This document shows positions 47,530 to 57,473 of a DNA stretch of 64,000 bases, piece by piece. Every line of letters starts with the position of its first letter. The stretch's first letter is position 1. The stretch lies in contig JBBCBC010000021.1 of NCBI GenBank assembly GCA_037126765.1, positions 22,709,434-22,773,433 on the forward strand, read 5' to 3'. Source of the DNA: Stenogyne calaminthoides (taxonomy: Eukaryota; Streptophyta; Magnoliopsida; Lamiales; Lamiaceae). A program made the translations under genes and the position numbers. The notes under the pieces were generated by a model, which saw only the letters and a program-made list of their open reading frames with translations, was not told where the DNA came from and made no database searches.

Positions 47530-47690
47530 GTGTGAACTCGGTAAACATCTATCGGCAATCCCGTGAGGGGTGATAAGTCCCGCTTTGAGTGTGAACTTCG
47601 GTAAACATCTATCGGCAATCCCGCCAGGGTGATAAGTCCCGCTGAGTGCGAACTTGGTAAACATCTCGCCATCCCGTGAGGGATATAAAT
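47530..47690 (+). repeat. ~65-bp tandem repeat in solo LTR G
   Basis: Three copies of a unit with ggtaaacatctatcggcaat, cccg(tg)aggg and gataagtcccgc, the third degenerate. It lies in the R/U5 part of the LTR, after the TATA box. Confidence 0.85.
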
Positions 47691-48842
47691 CCTTGAGTTA
47701 AGTTCGGGTTAAGGTTCCCTGTTTAAGGGAAAAGTGGACGAAGACGGGTTTTTGTCTTAACCACTATAAAATCTTGTGTGTTCTTTACTGCTTTATGTTT
47801 ATACTTGTCATATGCATTCGATTATAAGCAAAACAGCACACATCGTTCTTAAAAGCAAAAAATTAGTATTGACCATTCCCTCACCCCTGTTTTTATATGC
47901 ATCACGTGACATGTTTCGCTTCCGCACGCGCAAAATCGGTTTTAATCGGGACCTCACACATGGTACAACATCCAATATTGAGCCACAATATTATTCAGCA
48001 CATTAATATTAATTAATTTCACTATATAATTAATATTGCACTATCCATCTTAACCCATATTACGGTAATATGACTCCCGGTTATTATTTTCCATGTTTAA
48101 GATTATTTAGTCCATTAATTAATTAAGCCACTGAAAAGCTTTATATTAATTAATATCTTTATCCTTGGAGTAAGGACAACTCAACATTATTATTCATACC
48201 GAAAAATTAATTTCACTTGCAAGATTTGGTATGATAAAGGTTCTGAGCCCACCAAGGGGATAAATCATACAAGACTCTCCAAGCACACGATTCTCTGTAT
48301 TAATAGCAATCGTCATGTAATTAATATTATTGCCCAAGATATAAGGTATCGAAGTCGCAATGATTCTCTTCACATCATAAGTCAAAGAAATAATTATTAA
48401 TTACACACAATCCTTATTAAGTGACAGAGATTAAGAAATCAACAACCACTGAGGTCTAACTCTTCACCCCATAAGTCAGTATGAAAGAGCTAATCCTCTC
48501 TGTAGGTCCGCTTTAGCACAAAAAATGCACTAGTGTAATCACTTGGTCAAGACAAGTCAATCTGAGCCTTACACATCAACCTCTACCAATAGATTGTTCA
48601 GATCTATTTAAGTTGTGAAATATGCACTCGTTTACAAGGGATTGTTAATGTGAACTTCTGTGATCTGGTATCACCACATTAACTACAATGTAACACGTGC
48701 TTATTTTATGAACGGTTTGCAGTAAATATATAACATTCATTTATATCTAATGCAACAGTAATAAATAATTTATTTCAGTAAATAAGTGTTTAATACATAG
48801 GTTATACAAAGTAAAAGCATATTTTCACGTATAACCCCTACA

Positions 48843-50348
48843 TGAAGATGCCAGCTGGATACCAACCTCCAAAGTTCCAACAGTTTGATGGCAAGGGAAA
48901 TCCGAAGCAGCACGTGGCTCACTTTGTTGAAACGTGCAACAATGTTGGGACTTATGGCGATCACTTGGCAAAACAATTTGTACGATCCTTAAAGGGAAAT
49001 GCCTTTGACTGGTATATTAACTTGGAAGCTAACTCCATTGACAACTGGGATCAAATGGAGCAAGAATTCTTGAACTCGCTTCTACAACACTCGGAGAACT
49101 GTTAGCATGATTGAGTTGATTAACACTCGCCAATGGAAAGAGGAGCCCGTGATTGATTACATTAATCGATGGATGAATTTGAGCTTGAACTGCAAAGATA
49201 GGCTATCTGAAGTTTCTACAATCGAAATGTGCATCCAAGACACACAATGGGGTCTCCGCTACATCCTTCAAGGCATACGACCTAAGACCTTTGAAGAATT
49301 GGCAACCAAGGCTCATAACATGGAGCTAAGCATGACTGCAACTGGAGCTGATGGACCGCCGATTCAAGAACCTCAAAGGTTTAAAGACAAGCAAGAATTC
49401 AAGAAAGGAGGCAGAACCTTTGTCAAGACTCCAAATAGAGAATCCATGCAAACAAAGGCAAAAAATGCTACATATCAAAGAAGTCGGGAGGATAGGACCG
49501 ATAAAGGGAAAGATGTTGCCCAAGAAGAGGGGCAAAGGAGAAGAACCTTGAAAGAAATGCAGCTGAGAGAATACCCATTCTTAGACTCCGACTTTGCATG
49601 GATATTCGATGACTTGATGAAGAAAATACTCATCGAATTGCCAGAAATGAAGCGACCAGAAGAAGCTGGACGTACCAATGACCCAAAGTACAACAAATAT
49701 CACAGGCTAATAGGTCATCCAATTCAAGATTGCTTTATCTTCAAAGATAAAGTGATGCAGCTGGTTGAGCAAGGCACAATTGTCTTAGAAGACGAACCAG
49801 AGGCGAACCTGGTCACTATTGAAGATGATGATGATGGTTATGACAAAATTTCATGTCATATGGCAAATGCGAACTACATCTCTGAAGGAGAATCCTCGTC
49901 AACGGAAGATATTTTTGACGAAAACAGTAATAAGGTGAAATGGGTCTCCATCTTTGAAAGATTAGGGCCACATAAACGAGAACATAGTCGAAGAAATCCA
50001 GGATCTGTCTTCGACAGATTGGGTCCTAAAAGAAGTGATCGTTGGAAGGTGAGAGTAGTCAAGCTTCCAAACTCTAATAAACTTCAAAGCCTTTATCCAT
50101 CTCGAATGAAACGAAGAAATACTTTGATCGTATCGTGTGGAGAAATTTTAAAGGCATAGGTGCAAACAGTTATCCACACTAAGGGCGATCAAGACGATGA
50201 TAGAGAGAGTGTGGTTTTATCAAAATTCGACGATGGAGTGGTGACTGTGAATCACATCACCATATCAAAAGATGCTCCTCCAGGAATTGAGGATGACGTA
50301 AAGATTTTCCCCATAAATTGGAAATTTTTGAAACGTTCTTATGCGTAA
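48843..50348 (+). pseudogene. gag: Gypsy gag of J, main segment
   Basis: From 48848: MPAGYQPPKFQQFDGKGNPK, FVRSLKGNAFDWYINL and DNWDQMEQEFL are the Retrotrans_gag core. A one-base frameshift near 49075 is followed by ELINTRQWKEEPVIDYINRW and RPKTFEELATKAHNMELSM. The C-terminal half has two copies of an F-[ED]-R-L-G-P motif (49945-50030). After a TAG at 50157-50159 the frame continues to 50348 (DDGVVTVNHITISKD, IFPINWKFLKRSYA). Gag would coat the element RNA. No protease DTG/DSG motif was seen. Confidence 0.9.
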
Positions 50349-51240
50349 ATTGGTCAAGTAAGAAGACCGCTCCATAAAGCACGAGCCTAAACTGCATGTC
50401 GCTCCTAGTCCGGATGAGTATAAACTGTGTACGACACCCTCCAATGGTAAATACATGTGGTTAAACTGTTAACATACCCCACTAAAGGTATTTAGTGGTT
50501 AAATATCAAATACTCCACTTTGTCTATAGTTGTTAAATAATAGTTACTACTGGTCCGCATGAGTATAAACTGTGCACGACACCCCCCTCAAATCAAATTA
50601 TGTCTCCCTTGAACTACGTCATGACTTGATCCTCTTTAAAGAATACGTAGGCAGCTTAGAAATTCTCTAAGTTCATTCGCGATTCAATTATCTTGTTTAA
50701 GTTCATAAACTTAATAAGTGGTTGAAATGGAAAAGCATTATGAAGACGGAAGACAAAGCCGATAAATTTTATTGATAATATCATGTAGGCTGATTACAAA
50801 AGGGGAAAGATAAAAAAAGGGCCTAAACAAACTAAGCAAGAGAATCTTAATTCTACAACTTGTTGTTTGTCTACAATGTTGACTATAACATCTTCAAGTC
50901 TTCGGCTGCAGTGAATTTTTTCAACAGCTAGGTGAGTCCATTTGATTAAAGATCGTCTCTTGTCATCGAAGGTTATCAAGTTTTGCGATCCAGATTATGT
51001 CGTAAACTTCTTAAAGTGAGTCATAGTGAAAGTCCAAGCAAAATGGGGACAACTACAAAATAAAGAAATGTGGATTATAATAAGAGAATTATATAAAAAA
51101 AATTTGCAAATACAATTTCCCTTTTTCATGGGCTTATTAACTTAAAGGGAGTAACATATTGTGGAGGCCTCATTGAAAATAAGCACACTTTTAAAATTGA
51201 GTCTGTTTTGAATTAAATCCAATACAAAATAAGGCCCAGA
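50349..51240 (+). other. Non-coding interior of J after gag
   Basis: No ORF. It contains a ~30-bp direct repeat around atgagtataaactgtg(t/c)acgacacc at about 50415 and 50558, and the phrase gaactacgtcatgacttgat...gaatacgtaggcagc (50613-50655), which I recognise as recurrent in plant gypsy interiors. Where pol would be expected, none is found. Confidence 0.6.
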
Positions 51241-51488
51241 AATTCAACTGCCTTCAAGTTCGCTGTTGAAGCCCGTCGCCGCTGCGAATCCGCCGTGGCA
51301 CCACCATCGCGACTCGCTGCCAAAGCCCGTCGCCGCTCACCCTCAATCCAGTCGTGAACCGCCGCGACACCACCAAAATCGAGCACCACTCTGCTGCGCT
51401 ATCGATCCGTCGCCTGGAGCTGTGCGTCTGAGTCTCGCGTTGCATCTCTGCGAATCCGCCAGCATCACCTCGAGCCACTGGTCCCTGA
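51241..51488 (+). other. GC-rich segment of J, part 1
   Basis: CpG-rich, with repeated cccgtcgccgct and accaccatcgc/accaccaaaatcg strings. Short ORFs exist on both strands and none resembles a known protein. It is continuous with 51775-52500 apart from the TRIM-like insertion. It could be host sequence captured by the element. Confidence 0.45.
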
Positions 51489-51769
51489 TGTTGGGTTATG
51501 GAGCCTGATCGACTGCATCACGTCCCAATTTTCTCGTTGAAAAATTTTTGGGCCTGTTTTAGCAGACTCGACCGTGATGGGCCTTAAGGGTTTTGGCCCA
51601 GTTGCGCCTATTAATTCCAATCAGATTCGTTGTAATTGTAATCACCATAAATTAGTAAATCTCTTGACTTGGTAGTGCCCCTATACGTAGTCATTCCTGA
51701 CGAACTGGGTAACCAAATCTGTGTTTCGTGTTCTCTTAATTTCTCCATAATTGCAATTTAAATCCTAAC
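51489..51769 (+). mobile_element. TRIM-like solo LTR
   Basis: 281 bp, tgttggg...cctaaca, flanked by perfect duplication cctga (51484-51488, 51770-51774). It contains gacgaactgggtaaccaaat, shared with solo LTR F. Too small to code; typical of TRIM or short copia LTRs. Confidence 0.92.
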
Positions 51770-52500
51770 ACCTGATCAACAAAATCGCCATCGTCCCGTT
51801 TGCACCTCGCGCCGATGGGTCATTTCTGCCGAGCCGTATATCTCCGGTCGTCTCCCACTGTTGCTCCCAGCACCGCTCGTTTGGACGTCGAACTGTAGTC
51901 CTGATCCGCAACTGCCACAGGATATGGGTCGAGGTTGAATAGGGCCTAGCACACGAGTTCGTCGAGGTTGAGTCACACCATGTCAAAATTGTCGTCTGCA
52001 CGAGTTTGTCGTGGTTGAATTGCCATTGCAACTTGTCGAGGTTGAATCTCTGTCAACACAAATCGCCGATGTTGAAAGTCCTCTGAATCGAGCTGCCAAA
52101 ATCGCTGTCCTCACGTTTGCACCTCGCGCCTTCTCCTGCCGCTTCTGAGTTCTTCTGTTGAAAAGCCACTGCTCTGCCATTTGAGCACAAATCGTCGAGG
52201 TTGAAAACATTGCCAAAGTCACAGCTTGCTTGTTGCCGCCATGCGAAATCGACACCGATTGAAGCAAATCGTCGAGGTTGAAGTTGCCGCACTTGAGCCA
52301 CCTCTTGCTATAGTTGCACACGAGTCATCGAGGATGAAGCTTCGCGCACTACCCTGCCTCAAGCCAAATTGCCGTCATCATCATTGCTACACCAGACCAG
52401 AAACCTTGCAGCTGCTCACTATTGCCCACCGCATTTGCACCTCGCGCCGCCTGCCTTTCCGATTTCCAGCTCTACTGCGTTCGGCCTTCTTCTTCTTCTT
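51770..52500 (+). repeat. GC-rich segment of J, part 2, with eight copies of a ~20-bp word
   Basis: A word close to cacaaatcgtcgaggttgaa recurs eight times at irregular spacing, with cores at 51928, 51960, 52008, 52035, 52064, 52194, 52271 and 52326. Between copies lie variants of ctgccgctcttgcacctcgcg. The irregular spacing is unlike a simple satellite. No protein is recognised. Confidence 0.8.
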
Positions 52501-52986
52501 GTGAGTTAAAAGAACAACACAAGACACCTTTTTATAGTGTGAATTTGGTATAAATCAGAGAAGGAAGAGAGATTTGAGGCAAAAGAAAAGGCAAGAAGAA
52601 GGGGATTATGCTTGGAGTCATAAAGTTTCAGAGATAAGCTCGATCATGGAGCAAATTAATCTCCTACGATTTTGCAAGCATCTTAAATAAAAACGTGGAC
52701 AGAAATTAGGAAAAAAAAAAAAAATGGGCCAATTGTTGTTTATAAAAATGGGCTTTGATTCATTAAAACAAAGCAAACCAAAATATGGTACTCTCTCTTC
52801 ATGGTCCAGATAAAAGAGATTTTATGGGTTCAAGAAATAAATTTTCTGAGCCTAAGAAATAAAAGCCACCTCAAATAAACTGGGCTTAAGTCAATCAAAT
52901 GCAAAATTTGATTGGGCTAAAAAAATAAAAAAAATCAAATACTTATTCAATTCTTCAAATTTAAATGCAAATGAAGAACTTGAATA
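52501..52986 (+). other. 3' non-coding region of J
   Basis: AT-rich, no ORF, with purine-rich strings (aaaaaaaaaaaaatgggcc near 52720). Nothing further recognised. Confidence 0.5.
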
Positions 52987-53250
52987 CTTCATTCACTTCA
53001 AGTCGCAAAATGGCCGTGAATAATTTCATACTTCATTCACTTCAAGTCGCAAAATGACCGTGAATAATTTCATACTTCATTCACTCCAAATCGCAAAATG
53101 ACCGTGAATAATTTGTACTTCATTTACTTCAAGTCCATAAATGACTGTGAATAAAAAATCATATTTCAATCACACCAAGTCCATAAATGACCGTGAATAA
53201 ATTTTGTGCTTCATTTGCTCCAAGTCCATAAACATCCGTGAAGAAAGCAC
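52987..53250 (+). repeat. Tandem array of six ~44-bp units upstream of the J polypurine tract
   Basis: Units begin cttcattcac or a variant at 52987, 53031, 53075, 53118, 53164 and 53209 and contain aagtc(gc/cat)aaaatgaccgtgaataa. Tandem repeats between the coding region and 3' LTR are a known trait of Tat/Ogre elements. Confidence 0.92.
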
Positions 53251-53261
53251 GAGGGGGGATT
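53251..53261 (+). other. Polypurine tract of J
   Basis: gaggggggatt immediately before the 3' LTR start tgtaagc. Confidence 0.85.
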
Positions 53262-54293
53262 TGTAAGCAAATAAAATTTGCACCCAATTAAATGGTGACA
53301 TGTGTACAAATTACATATTAATATCAAATAAAATTATTTATTTATTTATTGAGAATTTACTAAATTAATTCTCCAAATTAAATAATTAAATGATTGATAT
53401 TTAATATATACACGGTTCAAGTCAGTCAAATTTTACGAGCACTTGAATACTCATATGTGGCGAATCGGACTGATATTTGGTCATAAATAGAAGGGAATTA
53501 ATGACAAAACAATCAAATTAAATGACTTGCGTTAATTAAGCCATCAAATCCCTTTGACCAATCAGAGGCCGCCACGTGGCACCTCAATTGACATCTCTCG
53601 TCCTATAAATAGGGGCCAAAACTAGTTCATTCAAGACATCAACATCAACATTCAGATGAGAAAGACGAGAAGAGTCCAAAGCTCCCTACAATCGTTCTTA
53701 AAGAATCAAAGCTTCTTCAAAGGTGTTCTTCATCTAAAACATCCAGAAAAGACGTTCAATCAGAGATTAAGGCTTGAAGTCCCTCCGATCATACGTTTCT
53801 TCAAAGGCGAACTTTGAAGATTTGAAGGTGTTCTTCATCAATTTCAAGTGTTCTTCGTGCAAGTTGTCTAGAAACAACTCCAAATCCGAGATCAAGGTGC
53901 TGAGCCCCTCTGATTCAGCGTTTCTCCAAACACGTTCTTCGTTCAACCCCTTGAAGATTCAAAGATCTTCATCAAACACTTAAAAATTTAAAGATCGTTC
54001 TTCATCAAATTCGAAGGCGCTCATCCAGAAAATCTTCAAAGGCCACATTTGATCCAAAACAAGACATTTAGTCCTTGAATCGACGTTTCAAATTCATCAC
54101 TTCAAATCAAGACAAGATTAAGGCGAGGACTGTTACAAAAGTCGTTCAAGTCAAGGTCAACGTCAATGAAGAGAAGAATCAGAGGAATAAATTAGAGTTC
54201 GAATCCTCTAAATTCAACATTCAAATTCAAGAAATTCAAGTTGTAAATCATTTTTCCATTTTTTATATTCAAATCATGAGATTTGTACTTACA
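53262..54293 (+). repeat. 3' LTR of J
   Basis: 1032 bp, tgtaagc...acttaca, with TATA box 53604-53611. Followed by target duplication atatc. Confidence 0.95.
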
Positions 54294-54298
54294 ATATC

Positions 54299-54764
54299 AT
54301 TTTCCAAATACATTTACTATGAGATCTAGAGCCAATCAAGAAAATAAATATAAAAGAAAATATATGGGGAGAGTATTTCACCTCACGATCTGCAGTAAAC
54401 CCAAGTCTTGTAAGCACTCGCCTAAGAGCACCTCCTATTCAAGTGAGGGATTTTGAGGTAGAGATTTGCAACATGTGTGCGACCTCAAAAGTTTTATATC
54501 CTTACCTCGAAAACATCATTCCTCCTCCAATGCACCTTACCACAAAAGTAACTATTCACGGGTCTCAATATCAAATTATATATTCTATTTATCTTATTTT
54601 GTATTTTTATTTATAATTTGACTTCTAAAATTAAATCTTACAATATATAATATTAGTTATAAAAATAATTAAGTTAAAAAATATTGTCAAAATACTAATA
54701 GAAATTTAATAGAATTAAAATAAAAGAGTACAACATAAATTGATACAATAATTGCGAAAATAAT
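54299..54764. other. AT-rich host flank
   Basis: Sequence continuing the pre-insertion locus of J. No ORF over 60 codons and no repeat recognised. The stretch at 54370-54560 is less AT-rich and could be a decayed non-coding part of the adjacent Harbinger element. Confidence 0.4.
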
Positions 54765-55600
54765 TTAAAAATAAACATTGATATAATAACTAGATGCTTC
54801 ATAAATTAAAATAATTTGGCTAATTTTCTCCATGACGTGCTTATACATGCTCAACCAAGTCTCTTTGAAGTTGTTGATGTTTATGTTGATCACGAAGCTC
54901 GGTTCTTGCATGGAGGTAACGTTTGAATGCTTCGACGGCCCTTTGATTATAGATGGATTATTAACATTTTTGATGTTGTTGTTCATGTTGGGATCATTCG
55001 TCCAATCTATTGTGGAATCCCCTTCATGCTTGACTATCATGTTATGTAAAAAAATGCAAGCAATCATGATTTCTTTCAAATTACTTATATACCAAAAATG
55101 ATCTGAGCTCCTAATAATTGCCCAACACACTTGAAGCACCCCAAATGCCCTTTCAACATTCTTCCTGGCAGGTTCCTGCAATTCCTTTACTTATTTTTTT
55201 AGGATCATGATGACATTGAAAGCTCTTGGTGAAAGTTGCCCATTACGGATAGATCTCATTTGTTAAGTAGTATCCTTGCTTATATTTTCAACCATTTATT
55301 ATAAAATCCATATTTGGTGCATGTCCTTGCATAACCTCATTGAATAAAGGGATTGATTAAGCACATTGGTATCGTTATTTGACCCCGCGACTCCGAAATA
55401 AGTGTGTCATATCCACGGGTTTTGAGATGCGTCTGCTGCATAATTGTTGGGACTACATGATCATCTCGAGTGTATTGGCCTTTTTGAGCAACCAGACAAT
55501 TTTTCCATTGTCAATGCAGACAATCAAGGATTCCCAACATCCCAGGGAAGTCGTTCCTCTGCTCATGAATTTGTGATGAAGATGAGGATGTTTTAGTATC
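54765..55600 (-). pseudogene. PIF/Harbinger transposase fragment
   Basis: The minus strand from about 55560 reads FPGMLGILDCLHWQWKNCLV (first catalytic Asp block), then in a shifted frame YFGVAGSNNDTNVLNQS (second Asp), and from 55181 QEPARKNVERAFGVLQVCWA and IRSSDHFWYISNLKEIMIAC with IFLHNMIV (third acidic block and C-terminus). This matches the DDE_Tnp_4 class of plant Harbinger-derived transposases in order and spacing. The N-terminus, terminal repeats and Myb-like partner ORF are not visible. At least two frameshifts; inactive. Confidence 0.88.
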
Positions 55601-55639
55601 AATGGAGAAGTTTGAATGTCTAACTCATTAATCCACCTA

Positions 55640-55954
55640 GTTTTTAGATCCTTTTATTTAATTAGTTATTTAATTTAGTCCTTTTGTATATCGTGTTAAC
55701 TAATTACGATACTAGTACCAGTAGTGCATTTCAGGCATTGTAATAAATAGTTTTGAATGAAATAGAAAATATGTTGAGTTTTATCCCTTCTTCGTGTTTT
55801 AAATCGTTCTTCTTCTGGTATTCATATTGAATGAACATAATTAAATGTTAATCATATTTGTGTATTCATCCGGGTATTCTAAGAATCAATGGATAATATG
55901 GGTATGCGTCCGCCATCTGCATTAGTTGGTAACAGTAGTCAGTAGTGATTTTCG
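55640..55954 (+). repeat. Probable gypsy LTR 3' end and leader, degenerate
   Basis: aatagttttgaatgaaatag...ttgagttttatcccttcttcgtg is typical of gypsy LTR U5 ends, and a gypsy gag start follows at 55957. No partner LTR is in the window. Confidence 0.45.
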
Positions 55955-56310
55955 TGATGCCTCCTAGACGCAAGCATCACGATTTATCTCTTCTCCGAGA
56001 GAAATTACATGTTGTTAGTCAAGGATTAGAGGAGTTGCATCTTTAGCAAGTCGCATTCTTTGATTAACAATCACTTCTCCTACCAGGTGGATGCAAGGAT
56101 ATAGCAGAGTTCTCCCGACCTACAGATCTGCACATTGGTGTTTCTTGGCTCAACTCCTGTGATTTTTTTTTTGCCTCCAACTTCATACCCATACATCGCC
56201 AGATTTCCTTGGCAACAAAATGCCTCCTTGGTCGCGCTGCAGTCTGGTGGAACGAATTGAAATCCAACTGTTTACACCATGGTAAACCCAAGCTCCAAGA
56301 TTGGAATAAA
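55955..56310 (+). pseudogene. gag: Gypsy gag relic
   Basis: At 55957 the frame starts MPPRRKHHDLSLLREKLHVV, the usual opening of chromovirus-type Gag. After a stop and a deletion, about 56110-56310 reads PEFSRPTDLHIGVSWLN..., then IHRQISLATKCLLGRAAVWW and NELKSN...GKPKLQDW, the conserved 'L.G.A..WW' gag core. It stops where element K begins. Confidence 0.75.
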
Positions 56311-56342
56311 TACTAAGAGTGTGTGTGCGTGTATTTTCAGAT

Positions 56343-57058
56343 TGTTGTTGAAAATATTGTACAACATATAAAATAACATATGACAGCGGAAGTATAAAAA
56401 TGCAGTGCAAAGGATTTCAAAATTGTGTATAGTCTGTAATCCAGACTATACGAACCTCATGATTAAAAACATCATTATAACAAGTAGTGAGATACACAAG
56501 AACCTCTTACAAGATCCTAAAAGGTGTAATGAAAAACCACACACCAAAAATCAATCTATTCAATCAAGTAACTAGTTATCTTATTCAACCTAAAACTTGA
56601 TCTAATAAGATAAAATCAATACTGGTGGGAAATGTTGGAATGCACTCGACCAGTACAAATAGACATAGCATCAACTCTCACACTCCACTCACGGTTGTGT
56701 CTCGGATGCTACTCTCTTAAGTTTGGAGTATAGAAAATGGTATTTCACTTTAACTCAAACTTGAATGTCAACCAATGCAATGTATTTATAGACTTTCGGA
56801 TCAACTGCATTGTCCTGTCCACTAGGCTTGGATATCCTTGAACATCTCCTCCACTATCTCCATGATCTTGGTGTAACCACCCATGATCTTTCTATTCTCA
56901 CTCCACCACAGTGCAACTGCTTGACAATATCTGAAATTGTCTTCAACCTGCCATGTAGGAAACATAGAAAAACACATCTAATAAAACGGAGTCAATGTTA
57001 GGAGAAAGGGTGCAGAATGTTGTCCAACATCTGGAACAACATCTGTGTAACATCAACA
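56343..57058 (-). repeat. 3' LTR of K
   Basis: About 716 bp; the minus-strand start is tgttgatgttacacag at 57058, with TATA box at 56783-56790 in the context aagtctataaata. The end near 56343 (ttcaacaaca) is uncertain by a few bases. Homologous to 27897-28710, mostly at the start, around the TATA box and at cttccgctgt near the end. Confidence 0.78.
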
Positions 57059-57073
57059 AACTCCCCCAATTTG
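57059..57073 (-). other. Polypurine tract of K
   Basis: The minus strand reads ccaaattgggggagtt directly upstream of the LTR start. Confidence 0.8.
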
Positions 57074-57473
57074 GTCTTTCTACTACAACACGCCTGATGT
57101 TAAAAACAACATCTGAACGTGTGTCAGGAAAGAAACAAATAATAGTCATTCAGAGAATAACTACTATTCAACCAAATCATAATTTAAAAATAGACAACAA
57201 ACACAAGCACTAAGTACATCAACAGTGTACTTAGGTCAACAAAGTATCCAACAAAAAGTAAATGGCAAAAACATAAACCTATCATCTAGTTGTCCATAAA
57301 CAGAGTTTATAAAGTAAAAAAACAGTAAATAAAAGATTACAACACAGAAAGGAATTTTTATAGTGAAATATAGGAAAGGACTGGGCCATTGGAATGGTTG
57401 CATCTCCATAATCTGCAAATGCTCCGCCATACTTCAAAAACTCCCCCTGTCTTGAATATGTTCACCAGTTATC
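57074..57473 (-). other. Spacer between K ORF and LTR
   Basis: No ORF. One additional gggggag box (about 57440-57446) lies close to the ORF stop, as in K'. T-rich on the minus strand. Confidence 0.6.

Larger units (their letters stand above)
46234..47958 (+). mobile_element. Solo LTR G (Sirevirus-like)
   Basis: 1725 bp, tgttggg...ctcaca, with perfect duplication catgg (46229-46233, 47959-47963) inside F. The start and the gtggacg/cactataaa(a)tcttgtgtg blocks resemble the LTR of element A. TATA box at 47113-47120. It contains two internal tandem arrays (about 46805-46930 and 47530-47690). Confidence 0.92.
44945..47970 (-). mobile_element. Solo LTR F, split by G
   Basis: Perfect target duplication tccaa (44940-44944 and 47971-47975) inside H. 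The plus-strand ends are tgttgtggcc and tacaaca. After removal of G and the tandem duplication it is about 540 bp. The segment ttggttacccagttcgtc (complement of gacgaactgggtaaccaa) is shared with the TRIM-like LTR at 51489-51769, so the two families are related. Confidence 0.85.
40657..48842 (-). mobile_element. Solo LTR H, split by B and F
   Basis: Perfect target duplication tgaag (40652-40656 and 48843-48847). The plus-strand ends are tgttggg and ccctaca. The pieces 40657-40668, 44113-44944 and 47971-48842 together give about 1.7 kb, collinear with the E LTR (59943-61655), a related family in minus orientation. No internal coding sequence, so a solo LTR left by LTR-LTR recombination. Confidence 0.92.
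29986..54293 (+). mobile_element. Element J: gag-only Ty3/gypsy (Tat-like) with nested insertions
   Basis: LTRs at 29986-39970 (interrupted by D) and 53262-54293, with perfect 5-bp target duplication atatc at 29981-29985 and 54294-54298. A primer site (39975-39992) and a polypurine tract (53251-53261) sit at the correct LTR edges. Without nested elements it is about 6.8 kb. The interior encodes gypsy-type Gag but no recognisable protease, RT, RNase H or integrase, so it depended on a partner element. A 3' tandem-repeat array and repeated FxRLG Gag motifs point to the Tat/Ogre side of gypsy. The GC-rich 3' interior is of unknown origin. Confidence 0.9.

Noticed and set aside
52987..53250. CRISPR array
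   Set aside because: Units are contiguous tandem repeats without unique spacers, in a plant retroelement 3' region.
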